A stretch of 64,000 bases of DNA from positions 16,259 through 80,258 of the forward strand of contig CAJUHO010000003.1 of assembly GCA_910586195.1 (NCBI GenBank), written 5' to 3'. The notes under the pieces were generated by a model. The model was not told the origin of the DNA and ran no database searches. It saw only the letters and a list, made by a program, of their open reading frames with translations. Positions 8,926 to 16,784 of the stretch are shown here, piece after piece. The position numbers and the translations under genes were made by a program. The DNA comes from an uncultured Bacilli bacterium. Its GTDB lineage: Bacteria; Bacillota_I; Bacilli_A; RF39; UBA660. How positions within the stretch are numbered: position 1 is the stretch's first letter; each line of letters begins with the position of its first letter.

Positions 8926-9915
8926 TCACCTCTTTTTTACATCAATTGCATGCATCAATTTTTCTTCGGCCTTACTAATTGTCATTTTTTCTAATTTTGC
9001 GGCTCCGTTATATTCGTCTCCTCCTCCACCTATTTTTTCTAAAATAGGTAAAATATCAATATTCCCCATAGATCTTCCACTAATTCCGATTATATCTTCT
9101 CCAATTTTTCCAATTACAAATGAAACTTCTATATCGTTAAAAAATAATAAAGTATCAGCCATCTTTGCCAAATCTTCTCTTCTATAAACAGTATAGGGAG
9201 AGCCCTTTGTAATGGCAATATTATTATTTATTATTTTAATACCAGTAAGTAATTTTTGTCGCTCTGTATAATCTTTTAAGTCTTGTTTTAATAAATATTG
9301 AACTTTTTTAACACTTGCCCCTAAACTTGTTAGATAATAGGCTGCATAAAATGTATCATTACTTGTTTTTAAAGTAAAATTGTTAGTATCTAAAACGATT
9401 CCTGCTAATACAACTGTACAATAATAAGGATCAAGATCCACTTTATAGGTCTCTATTAATTGGCATACCATTTCACAGGTTGAAGAAGCATGATCATCTA
9501 CTAACATTAAAGTAGCATCTTTGATTGAAGTCTTTCCTAATTCGTGATGGTCCATCACTATCTTATGGTTAAAATATTCTAATGCTTTCTTACTTTGTAC
9601 TAAGTCTATTTTATTAGTATCTAAAATAAGCAGTAAATTTTTAGCATCAATTTTAGATAATTGCTCTGGAATTTCTTTACTTTCAATAATATTAAGACAA
9701 CCATCCAATTCTCTTAAAACTTTTGCAACACCTGGTTCATTTTCTTTATCATCTATAATTATATAACAATTTTTTTTGATTTTCTTTAAAATCATATACA
9801 TACCAATAGAACTTCCAATGGCATCTAAATCTAGATTACTATGAGCCATAATGAAAATATTTTTAGCTTTCTTTATTTCTTTTATAAATTCCTTTTTTTT
9901 CTCAATTATAATCAT
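8926..9915 (-). CDS. DHH/DHHA1 phosphoesterase, GdpP-like but lacking membrane, PAS and GGDEF parts
   Basis: A 329-residue soluble DHH-DHHA1 phosphoesterase in the place of gdpP, directly before rplI. DHH motifs are HSNLDLDAIGSS (His25, Asp29, Asp31), LLILDTN, MDHHELG and the C-terminal GGGGDEYNGAA, which matches the nucleotide-binding GGGGH-type motif of GdpP. GdpP proteins degrade cyclic di-AMP and normally have about 650 residues with two membrane helices, a PAS and a degenerate GGDEF domain; none is present. Start chosen at 9915 because AGGAG lies seven bases upstream; another ATG lies at 9942. It may act on c-di-AMP, pApA or nanoRNA; the substrate is not decided by the sequence. Confidence 0.85.
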   Translation of the reverse strand: MIIIEKKKEFIKEIKKAKNIFIMAHSNLDLDAIGSSIGMYMILKKIKKNCYIIIDDKENEPGVAKVLRELDGCLNIIESKEIPEQLSKIDAKNLLLILDTNKIDLVQSKKALEYFNHKIVMDHHELGKTSIKDATLMLVDDHASSTCEMVCQLIETYKVDLDPYYCTVVLAGIVLDTNNFTLKTSNDTFYAAYYLTSLGASVKKVQYLLKQDLKDYTERQKLLTGIKIINNNIAITKGSPYTVYRREDLAKMADTLLFFNDIEVSFVIGKIGEDIIGISGRSMGNIDILPILEKIGGGGDEYNGAAKLEKMTISKAEEKLMHAIDVKKR

Positions 9916-9984
9916 GTTTTTTCTCCTCATAGATAAATCCATATTTATTATATAATAAATTCAATACTTTGTCTAATTATTCAA

Positions 9985-10012
9985 ATAAAAAAACAGGCCT
10001 TATAAACCTGTT
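9985..10012 (-). terminator. Terminator of the rpsF-ssb-rpsR operon
   Basis: On the minus strand AACAGG and CCTGTT pair across a nine-base loop and are followed by seven T residues. The hairpin starts within the rpsR stop codon. Confidence 0.75.
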
Positions 10013-10226
10013 ATTTTGTATATGGCATTAAAGCAATTGCACGTGCTTTCTTAATTTCTCGAGCAATAACACGTTGATGGTGTGCACAATTTCCAGTAAT
10101 ACGACGAGAAACTATTTTTCCCTTTTCGTTTATATATCGTTTTAATGTTTCTGGTTCTTTATAATTTACTGTTTTTCCAGTACACATCATACATACTTTC
10201 TTCTTTTTACGGTAAAATTCTGCCAT
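10011..10226 (-). CDS. rpsR: 30S ribosomal protein S18
   Basis: A 71-residue S18, which pairs with S6 on the platform of the small subunit. Recognised by the CMMCTGK segment, the central PETLKRYINEKGKI and GNCAHHQRVIAREIKKAR. It is the last gene of the conserved rpsF-ssb-rpsR operon, 14 bases after ssb, with an AAGGAGGTTATTAC ribosome site. The terminator begins in its stop codon. Confidence 0.98.
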   Translation of the reverse strand: MAEFYRKKKKVCMMCTGKTVNYKEPETLKRYINEKGKIVSRRITGNCAHHQRVIAREIKKARAIALMPYTK

Positions 10227-10240
10227 GTAATAACCTCCTT

Positions 10241-10714
10241 CTAGAATGGTAATTCGTCATCGCTAATTTCAATACTTGAGCCAAAATCTGCAAATGGATT
10301 ATTATCAACATCTGTTTTTGGTGGTTCACTCTGGGCTGAAAAATCATATGGTGTAGGATCTTTTGCAATTGAATTTGATGAACTATTATTTCCACTATTT
10401 TTACTTCCTAAAAATTCTACATTATCTGCTATAACTTCTGTAACATAACGTTTTTGTCCATCTTCGGTTTCATAATTACGGACTTGAATACGACCATCAA
10501 TTGCTACTTGACTTCCTTGAGTTAAATAATTTTTAACATTTTCTGCTTGCTTTCTCCAAACTACAATATTAATAAAGTCAGCTTCACGTTCTCCTGATTG
10601 ATTTGTAAAATTTCTATTTACAGCAATAGAAAATGATGCTACTGCTGTATTATTACCTGTATATCTTAACTCAGGATCTCTTGTTAAACGACCAATTAAA
10701 AACACTTTATTCAT
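10241..10714 (-). CDS. ssb: Single-stranded DNA-binding protein
   Basis: A 157-residue SSB. The OB fold covers about residues 1-105, beginning MNKVFLIGRLTRDPELRYT and containing FINIVVWRKQAENV. A flexible Asn/Ser/Pro-rich linker leads to the acidic C-terminal tip EISDDELPF, which recruits replication and repair partners. It lies between rpsF and rpsR as in most Bacilli. Confidence 0.98.
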   Translation of the reverse strand: MNKVFLIGRLTRDPELRYTGNNTAVASFSIAVNRNFTNQSGEREADFINIVVWRKQAENVKNYLTQGSQVAIDGRIQVRNYETEDGQKRYVTEVIADNVEFLGSKNSGNNSSSNSIAKDPTPYDFSAQSEPPKTDVDNNPFADFGSSIEISDDELPF

Positions 10715-10731
10715 ATTAAATCCTCACAATT

Positions 10732-11019
10732 CTACTCTTCTACTTTTACAATCAAATGACGAAGTATATTTTCATTAATTTTAGCAATACGATCAAATTC
10801 ACTTACTGCAGTTGCATTAGCTTCTACTACAAATAAGAAATAGTATCCTGCTTTAAACTTCTTAATCTCATAAGCAAGTTCTCTTTGTCCCATTGCTTTT
10901 TCTTCTAGAAGTTTTGCTTTGTTATCCGTTAAAACCTTCTTTAGCTCTTCCGCAACTTTAGTAATTTGCGTTTCCTCCATATCTGGTTTTACAATAAACA
11001 TTACTTCATATTTATTCAT
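10732..11019 (-). CDS. rpsF: 30S ribosomal protein S6
   Basis: A 95-residue S6, the first gene of the rpsF-ssb-rpsR operon. It shows the typical start NKYEVMFIVKPD, the GQRELAYEIKKFKAGYYFL core and a HLIVKVEE C-terminus. The start is supported by a strong AAAAGGAGGTG sequence. A consensus promoter lies about 65 bases upstream, so the transcript has a leader of about 60 bases. Confidence 0.98.
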   Translation of the reverse strand: MNKYEVMFIVKPDMEETQITKVAEELKKVLTDNKAKLLEEKAMGQRELAYEIKKFKAGYYFLFVVEANATAVSEFDRIAKINENILRHLIVKVEE

Positions 11020-11079
11020 CTTCTACACCTCCTTTTGGACTAACGGCTACAATTTGTAGCAAGGAGCAGTTTGTTGCTC
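11020..11079 (-). ncRNA. Leader of the S6 operon, possible S6:S18 autoregulatory hairpin
   Basis: Between the promoter and rpsF, CTACAA and TTGTAG (11045-11057) form a tight hairpin followed directly by CCG. S6:S18-binding leaders in many bacteria are hairpins that present CCG. The match is suggestive only; I could not form a convincing outer stem by eye. Confidence 0.35.
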
Positions 11080-11085
11080 GTATGT

Positions 11086-11114
11086 ATTATAACAAAAGGT
11101 TATGCCTTTGTAAA
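11086..11114 (-). promoter_or_regulatory. Promoter of the rpsF-ssb-rpsR operon
   Basis: On the minus strand TTTACA (11114-11109) and TATAAT (11091-11086) are separated by exactly 17 bases, a near-consensus sigma-A promoter. Confidence 0.85.
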
Positions 11115-11163
11115 TAAAAAGAGTACTATTTGTGCAATTATCTTAATGATACCTCCTAATAAG

Positions 11164-12258
11164 TTATACATTAAATCTAAAATGACAAATATCACCGTCT
11201 TGCATCAAATAATCTTTTCCTTCTAATCTAGCTTTTCCAGCCTCTTTTACTTTTAATTCACTGCCATAAGTAATTAAATCAACATAGGAAATAACCTCTG
11301 CCCTAATAAATCCTTTTTCAAAATCTGTATGAATAATTCCTGCACAACGTTTTGCATTCATTCCCATTGGAAAAGTCCAAGCACGTACTTCATCTTCACC
11401 CACTGTAAAATAAGTTGCAAGCCCTAATAAATCATAGGTTGCTTTAATTAACTTATCTAATCCACTAGATTTTTCTCCCAAAGCCTCCAACATTTCTTTT
11501 CTATCATCTAAACTAAGCTCACTTAACTCTTCTTCTACCTTTGCACATAGTGATATAACTTTAGCATCACTTGCATATTCTTTTACCTTTTTAACATAAA
11601 TATTATCTTCTTTTCCTAATTCTTCTTCAGCAATATTTGCTAAATAGATAATGGGTTTAATTGTTAAAAAACTAAATGGCTTCAATATTTTTCTTTCTTC
11701 TTCTGTAAAAGACACTTGACGAAGTGGAACATTTTCTTTTAATGCCTGTTCTGCCTTTGTTAATGTTTCTAACTCCAAAATATCATCTTTATTTTTGCTT
11801 GTTCTTGCTTTTTTTCCAACTTTTTCAAGACGAGTTGTAATTACATCTAAATCAGCAATAACGAGTTCTAAGTTAATTGTTTCGATATCTCGAATAGGAT
11901 CAACTTCTCCATCCACATGAATAATTTTTCCATTATCAAAACACCTTACAACTTCTACTATAGCATCTACCTCGCGTATATGGGATAAAAATTTATTACC
12001 TAATCCTTCTCCCTTACTTGCTCCTTTTACTAAACCAGCAATATCTGTAAATTCGTAGGATGTGGGTATGTTCTTTTTAGGATGATACATTTCTACCAAC
12101 CTATCCTGTCTTTCATCTGGTACTATTACTACTCCCACATTAGGATCAATTGTTGCAAATGGATAATTTTCTGCTAAAATATGCTTATTTGTAATAGCAT
12201 TAAATAAGGTTGACTTACCAACATTTGGAAGGCCTACAATTCCTGCAGTTAAACTCAT
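11164..12258 (-). CDS. ychF: Redox-regulated ATPase YchF (Obg-like)
   Basis: A cytoplasmic P-loop ATPase of the Obg-related family that associates with ribosomes. It has G1 GLPNVGKST, the G3-type segment DIAGLVKGASKGEGLGN and the C-terminal TGS-like domain (about 280-364) with FPMGMNAKRCAGIIHTDFEKGF. Start placed at 12258 because GAGGAG precedes it and homology begins at MSLTAGIVG; an ATG ten codons upstream is less likely. The family length is 363-367 residues, which this start matches (364). It lies upstream of the S6 operon, the order of Bacillus. Confidence 0.96.
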   Translation of the reverse strand: MSLTAGIVGLPNVGKSTLFNAITNKHILAENYPFATIDPNVGVVIVPDERQDRLVEMYHPKKNIPTSYEFTDIAGLVKGASKGEGLGNKFLSHIREVDAIVEVVRCFDNGKIIHVDGEVDPIRDIETINLELVIADLDVITTRLEKVGKKARTSKNKDDILELETLTKAEQALKENVPLRQVSFTEEERKILKPFSFLTIKPIIYLANIAEEELGKEDNIYVKKVKEYASDAKVISLCAKVEEELSELSLDDRKEMLEALGEKSSGLDKLIKATYDLLGLATYFTVGEDEVRAWTFPMGMNAKRCAGIIHTDFEKGFIRAEVISYVDLITYGSELKVKEAGKARLEGKDYLMQDGDICHFRFNV

Positions 12259-12365
12259 AAGACTCCTCTTTTCTCTTTCATTTATCATTTGTATTATATA
12301 GCAAGATTGGCTATTTCACAAGAAATTTTATCTCAATCACTACTTTTTTCAGAAATTTTTCTAAT

Positions 12366-12404
12366 ATAAAAACTAGAAAATTTTTATAAAAACTTTCTAG
12401 TTTT
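12366..12404 (-). terminator. Terminator after the AbgT-like transporter gene
   Basis: Arms at 12369-12379 and 12394-12404 form an 11-bp stem and are followed on the minus strand by a T-rich tail. It ends the noc-parA-parB-mscS-DUF951-abgT run. Confidence 0.8.
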
Positions 12405-13998
12405 AAATTGTTGGATAAACTCCTGGACCTATTGGCAAGCCAATAATATACCAACCAACCAAAAGCAAAATCCATGTAGCATTAATAATTAAAAAATATG
12501 GCATAATATATTTAATAGATTGTCTAATTCCAATTGGCTTAGATTTATCTAAATTATAAATATTTAAGTATCCAATGTATAATGCAAAACAAGCAAGTAA
12601 AGGAGTTACTCCATTTGTCATAGAATCTCCTGCTCGTAATATAAACTGTGCAAACTGAGGAGAGACATTAGATTGCATTAAAGTTGGTACTACAACAGGA
12701 GCAAAGATTGTCCATTTGGTAACTGTTGTAGTTAAAAATAAATTGGCAATAGCAATTAGAAATACAACTAAAAGAATCAGTGGTAATCCATTAAAATCCA
12801 AATAATTGAGAACATTAGCAAGCCATGCAGTAATAATGGTTCCAATATTTGTTTTTTTAAATACTGCAATAAACTGAGATGCTACAAAAATTAATATGAT
12901 GATACTACCAACTTTATTAAAACTAACTGTTGCCTTTTCAATAACTTCTTTATCATTTTTTATAGTCTTTGCTCCTATTCCATAGGCAAGTCCCATAAAT
13001 AAGAAGAATAAGCATATCATATAAGTAAAACCATCTTGAAAATAGGAATTATCTCCAAATAGTTGATTCAAATATGTTTTTTCCTTCATGTCAAGAAGTA
13101 ATCCAGAATATGGTAAATCTGGTACTATCATATAAATAAATAAAAAGATTACAATAATTCCCACAAATACTGCTAAACGAAGGCCCTTTTTTTCTCTTTT
13201 TTCCTCTGCTATTTTTTGCTGTTCAACTTCTTGAACATCAATTAGGCTTAGCTCCTCTGTTTTTTGGACCTCTTCTTTTTCGCGATACCTTCCTAACTTT
13301 GGAGCAATAAACTTCTCTACAGTAACCATTCCGACTAAAGAAAGAATAATACTGCTGGCAATAATAATAAATAAATTAGAAGTTAAAGCAATATGTGCAT
13401 TAGTATCGATTAAGTGTGAAGCACTAGTAGTATAAGGAATGAGCCATGTTTCTATTGAACCTACAAAGATAGAGACACCATATCCAAACGATACACCACA
13501 AAATGCAGTAATAATTCCTAATAGAGGATTCCGATTATTTTGTAAATATATTACAGCTACTAATGGAATTAAAATAGCATAACCAATTTCATTAATTAGA
13601 GTAGAAATAGTTCCTAAAAAAATCACAATAAATGACAATTGATATTTATTTAATTTTGAAACCCATCTTCTAGAAAAAGCTTCAATAAAGCCAGTTGCTT
13701 CCGCAATGCTGATTCCAATTAATGAAATTAAAAGCATTACTAATGGGGCAAAACTAATAAAGTTTTTCGCTGCATTACTAATAATGAATTTCATCCCTTC
13801 AAAATTCAGTAAATTTTCTACGACTACTAAGGTTGGCTCTAAATCCATAGTAGTTGCATTTACAGTATTATATGTTGCCTGCATTTGAAAAAAGGACAAA
13901 ATACTGCTTAATATCATTACTATAAACATTAATACTATGAACATCAAAATAGGATGAAAATAGAATTTCTTTAATTTTAATTTTCTTCGATCTCGCAT
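12403..13998 (-). CDS. AbgT family transporter (p-aminobenzoyl-glutamate type)
   Basis: A 531-residue membrane protein with about a dozen hydrophobic segments. Family marks are GISIAEATGFIEA, INEIGYAILIPLVAVIY with the following GIITAFCGVSFG, and the C-terminal NLFLTTTVTKWTIFAPVVVP and RAGDSMTNGVTPLLA, which match the paired hairpin and unwound-helix motifs of AbgT/MtrF. Known members move p-aminobenzoyl-glutamate or export antimetabolites such as sulfonamides. A long charged cytoplasmic loop lies near residues 230-270. It follows DUF951 by four bases; a link to the segregation genes upstream is only by operon. Confidence 0.82.
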   Translation of the reverse strand: MRDRRKLKLKKFYFHPILMFIVLMFIVMILSSILSFFQMQATYNTVNATTMDLEPTLVVVENLLNFEGMKFIISNAAKNFISFAPLVMLLISLIGISIAEATGFIEAFSRRWVSKLNKYQLSFIVIFLGTISTLINEIGYAILIPLVAVIYLQNNRNPLLGIITAFCGVSFGYGVSIFVGSIETWLIPYTTSASHLIDTNAHIALTSNLFIIIASSIILSLVGMVTVEKFIAPKLGRYREKEEVQKTEELSLIDVQEVEQQKIAEEKREKKGLRLAVFVGIIVIFLFIYMIVPDLPYSGLLLDMKEKTYLNQLFGDNSYFQDGFTYMICLFFLFMGLAYGIGAKTIKNDKEVIEKATVSFNKVGSIIILIFVASQFIAVFKKTNIGTIITAWLANVLNYLDFNGLPLILLVVFLIAIANLFLTTTVTKWTIFAPVVVPTLMQSNVSPQFAQFILRAGDSMTNGVTPLLACFALYIGYLNIYNLDKSKPIGIRQSIKYIMPYFLIINATWILLLVGWYIIGLPIGPGVYPTI

Positions 13999-14002
13999 GA
14001 TA

Positions 14003-14197
14003 TCATCCTTCCTCTGAAATGACTTTTTTTAATTTTTTATTAAATTCAATTCTTGGAATCAATACTGCCCTTTGACAATTAATACATTTAATTTTTATAT
14101 CAGCACCTACTCTTGTAATTTCCCAACAATTGCTACCACAAGGGTGAGATTTTTTCATCATAACTCTAGTTCCTATATTATATTCTCTATTTTCCAT
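14003..14197 (-). CDS. DUF951 small zinc-ribbon-like protein (YyzM family)
   Basis: A 64-residue protein with the family core KKSHPCGSNCWEITRVGADI and a later CINCQR pair. The cysteines (one in HPCGS, two in CINC) suggest metal binding. Its function is unknown. The gene is typically found near parB in Bacilli, as here. Its start overlaps the end of mscS by 11-14 bases; the second of two tandem ATGs is better placed relative to the GAGG ribosome site. Confidence 0.85.
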   Translation of the reverse strand: MENREYNIGTRVMMKKSHPCGSNCWEITRVGADIKIKCINCQRAVLIPRIEFNKKLKKVISEEG

Positions 14198-15002
14198 CAT
14201 TTACCTCAAATTTTTGCTTAGGCATTTTAATATGATTTTTTTCAAAAGCATTTCTAATTTCTTTTAACAAATATCTTTGAATTGAATATTGTTCTGTAGC
14301 AGCAACCGCTAACGTAATCTTATATATCATTGCTTGATCTGTTATCATTTCAATTCCTAAAATTTCAATATTTCCTTTTGCTTTCGGAATCGTTCCATTT
14401 AATTTTTCAAATAAAGTAGTTAATACTTTCTCTACTTTTTCTGGTTTTTCTTCTCTACTAACTGGAACTTCTACTACTGCTAGAGAATTATGAAGATTAT
14501 AATTAATAACACTTGTAATATTATGATTATTAATAATCATAGTAGCACCTTTATAGTTCCTAATTCTGGTACTACGTAGTCCGATAAAAATTACTTCTCC
14601 CATAAAACCATTTATTTCTACAGTATCACCTATTTCATATTGATCCTCTGCAATAATTGTAATTCCTGCTAAAAAATCTTTAGCCATATCTTGAAAAGCA
14701 AGTCCGATAATAGCTGCAGAAATACCAAGTCCAGCAACTAAAGCTTTAATATTCAAATTAAAATTTGACATAATTCCTAAGATAACTATTATTACTATTG
14801 CATATTTTAAAACATTGATAATTAATGTAGAAATTGTTTGTGCTCTTTTCTGATGATGTCTTTTCTTTAATGTTTTCTTTATTAAAACATTCGTAATAAT
14901 TCTCTTTAAAACTTCGTATATTAAAACACCTATTATTATATATATAATTGGAGAAAGATATTTCTGTAAATCTTCAAAAAAAACAGTTCCAAAGATTTCC
15001 AT
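14187..15002 (-). CDS. Small-conductance mechanosensitive channel, MscS family
   Basis: A 271-residue channel with three membrane segments in the first 100 residues. The pore-lining TM3 reads LGISAAIIGLAFQDMAKDFLAG, shortened here as the AxxGLAFQ...DF pattern of MscS, and is followed by the beta domain (EIGDTVEINGFMGEV) and an alpha/beta C-terminal cage. Such channels open under membrane tension and protect against osmotic downshock. It lies 16 bases after parB and overlaps the DUF951 gene; an equivalent gene lies near parB in Bacillus. Confidence 0.9.
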   Translation of the reverse strand: MEIFGTVFFEDLQKYLSPIIYIIIGVLIYEVLKRIITNVLIKKTLKKRHHQKRAQTISTLIINVLKYAIVIIVILGIMSNFNLNIKALVAGLGISAAIIGLAFQDMAKDFLAGITIIAEDQYEIGDTVEINGFMGEVIFIGLRSTRIRNYKGATMIINNHNITSVINYNLHNSLAVVEVPVSREEKPEKVEKVLTTLFEKLNGTIPKAKGNIEILGIEMITDQAMIYKITLAVAATEQYSIQRYLLKEIRNAFEKNHIKMPKQKFEVNDGK

Positions 15003-15018
15003 ATTTCCACTCCTTTCT

Positions 15019-15903
15019 TTAATTTAATTTCATAATTTCTAATAGTCTGTTTAAATCGTTATCATTTGCAAAAGAAATTTCCAATTTTCTACCTTTGATT
15101 CTAATCTTAGTTCCCAATTTCTCTCCTATTGATTCCTGTAATTGTACGTAATGTTCATTCATTGGTTCCTTTTGTCTGTGAATTTTATTTTTCCGCTCAA
15201 ATGTATCAGTAGAAGATGTTAAATCTTCTAATTCTCGAACACTTAAGTGTTCTTTTGTTACCTTATCAGCAAGATCAGAAATTTTTTCAGCATCTTCTAA
15301 TTTACTTAATACTCTGGCATGGCCCATCGAAATATTATTTTCGACTACCATATTTTTGACAGATTCTGGTAAATTTAGAAGTCCTAACATATTCGTAATA
15401 TGACTTCTACTCTTTCCTAAACGTTTTGCTAAAGCATCTTGTGTTAAACTTAGATTTTCTAGCAATTTTTTATAGGCAATAGCCTCTTCTAAGGCACTTA
15501 AATTTTCACGCTGAAGATTTTCTAATAAGGCAATTTCCATCATTTCACTATCTGTAAAATCACGAACAATTGCAGGAATCTCTTCAAGACCTGCTAAAAG
15601 CGAGGCCTTTACTCTACGCTCCCCTGCAATAATTTCATAACCTTTGATACTTTTTTTTACAATAATTGGCTGAAATACACCATGTTCTTTAATGGAAGCT
15701 GCTAATTCATTTAATGTCTCTTCATTAAAGTTTTTTCGAGGTTGATATGGATTACTACGTAATTCTTTCAACGGAACTTTAACTATTTCTTCTTTTGGAG
15801 TCGTCGTAACTATTTTTTCTTCCATTTTTTCATAATCGATTGGTTCATTATTAAAAAGTTCTTCTAGTCCTCTCCCTAATGCTCTTCTTTTAGGTGTTTC
15901 CAT
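15019..15903 (-). CDS. parB: Chromosome segregation protein ParB (Spo0J)
   Basis: The CTP-dependent clamp that loads at parS and spreads to recruit SMC and stimulate ParA. In 294 residues it has the short ParA-activating N-terminus (METPKRRALGRGLEELF), the CTPase motif NPYQPR and AGERRVKA (93-100), a HTH DNA-binding domain about 150-200 and a C-terminal dimerisation domain. Specificity positions fit ParB: Arg166 (SRSHI), Met172 and Gly194 (MGHAR), where Noc has Gln, Lys and Arg. Start at the ATG 15903; a TTG at 15912 is possible. It overlaps the end of parA. Its sites are the parS copies at 35316-36077. Confidence 0.97.
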   Translation of the reverse strand: METPKRRALGRGLEELFNNEPIDYEKMEEKIVTTTPKEEIVKVPLKELRSNPYQPRKNFNEETLNELAASIKEHGVFQPIIVKKSIKGYEIIAGERRVKASLLAGLEEIPAIVRDFTDSEMMEIALLENLQRENLSALEEAIAYKKLLENLSLTQDALAKRLGKSRSHITNMLGLLNLPESVKNMVVENNISMGHARVLSKLEDAEKISDLADKVTKEHLSVRELEDLTSSTDTFERKNKIHRQKEPMNEHYVQLQESIGEKLGTKIRIKGRKLEISFANDNDLNRLLEIMKLN

Positions 15904-16678
15904 TGCGTTCAATCACTTCCTTTGCTAAATTTAAATAAGCTGCTGATCCTCTACTTTTTGGATCATATGCAATAATAGGTTCTCCATGCGATGGTGCCTC
16001 TGTTAAACGAATTAGTCTAGGTATAATTGTATTATAAACACGTTCTTTAAAAAATTTACGAATATCATCTACTACTTCAAATCCTAAATTTGTTCTAGAA
16101 TCTAACATTGTTAACAATACTCCTTCAATATCTAAATCTGGATTTAATGTTTTTTGAGCGAGCATAATAGTATTTAATAATTGCATAATTCCCTCTAATG
16201 CAAAGAATTCACACTGAACAGGAATAATTACTGAATTAGATGCTGTTAATGCATTTGTTGTGATAAGTCCTAATGATGGTGGACAATCGATAATAATATA
16301 ATCAAAATTTTCTCTTACTTCATCAATATATTTTTTTAGTTGTGCTCCTTTTGCAAAACCTGGTTCATGTTGACTTTTTTCTAATAATTCAATATCAAGA
16401 CCTGCTAAATTAATTGTTGCTGGCATTACATATAAATTCTTATACTTTGTTTTTACCATTGCTTCATCCAAACTACACTTTTCAGTTAAGACATCATAAA
16501 TTGATTTATCGATATCTCCTTTATTAATACCAACTCCTGTTGTAGTATTTCCCTGTGGATCTAAATCAATCAATAAAACTTTTTTCCCTAATACGGCAAG
16601 GGATGCAGAAAGGTTAATACTTGTCGTTGTTTTTCCTACTCCACCCTTTTGATTAACTAATGAAATAACCTTTCCCAT
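15890..16678 (-). CDS. parA: Chromosome partitioning ATPase ParA (Soj)
   Basis: A Walker-type ATPase of 262 residues that binds nucleoid DNA in its ATP form and is driven off by ParB; in Bacillus, Soj also acts on DnaA. It has the deviant Walker A KGGVGKTTT (about 10-18), Walker A' LLIDLDPQGN and Walker B YIIIDCPPSLG. Start placed at 16678, where AAAGGTGATAG precedes MGKVISLVNQKGG; an upstream in-frame ATG at 16783 has no ribosome site and would add 35 residues not found in the family. It lies between noc and parB. Confidence 0.97.
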   Translation of the reverse strand: MGKVISLVNQKGGVGKTTTSINLSASLAVLGKKVLLIDLDPQGNTTTGVGINKGDIDKSIYDVLTEKCSLDEAMVKTKYKNLYVMPATINLAGLDIELLEKSQHEPGFAKGAQLKKYIDEVRENFDYIIIDCPPSLGLITTNALTASNSVIIPVQCEFFALEGIMQLLNTIMLAQKTLNPDLDIEGVLLTMLDSRTNLGFEVVDDIRKFFKERVYNTIIPRLIRLTEAPSHGEPIIAYDPKSRGSAAYLNLAKEVIERNGNT

Positions 16679-16784
16679 TCTATCACCTTTTCTTTTGTCT
16701 GTATAATTACTAATATATTGTATCAAAAGATACCAATTTTTAAAATGCTTTTGTCGAAAAAAAGTAGATTTCTCTACTTTCATA

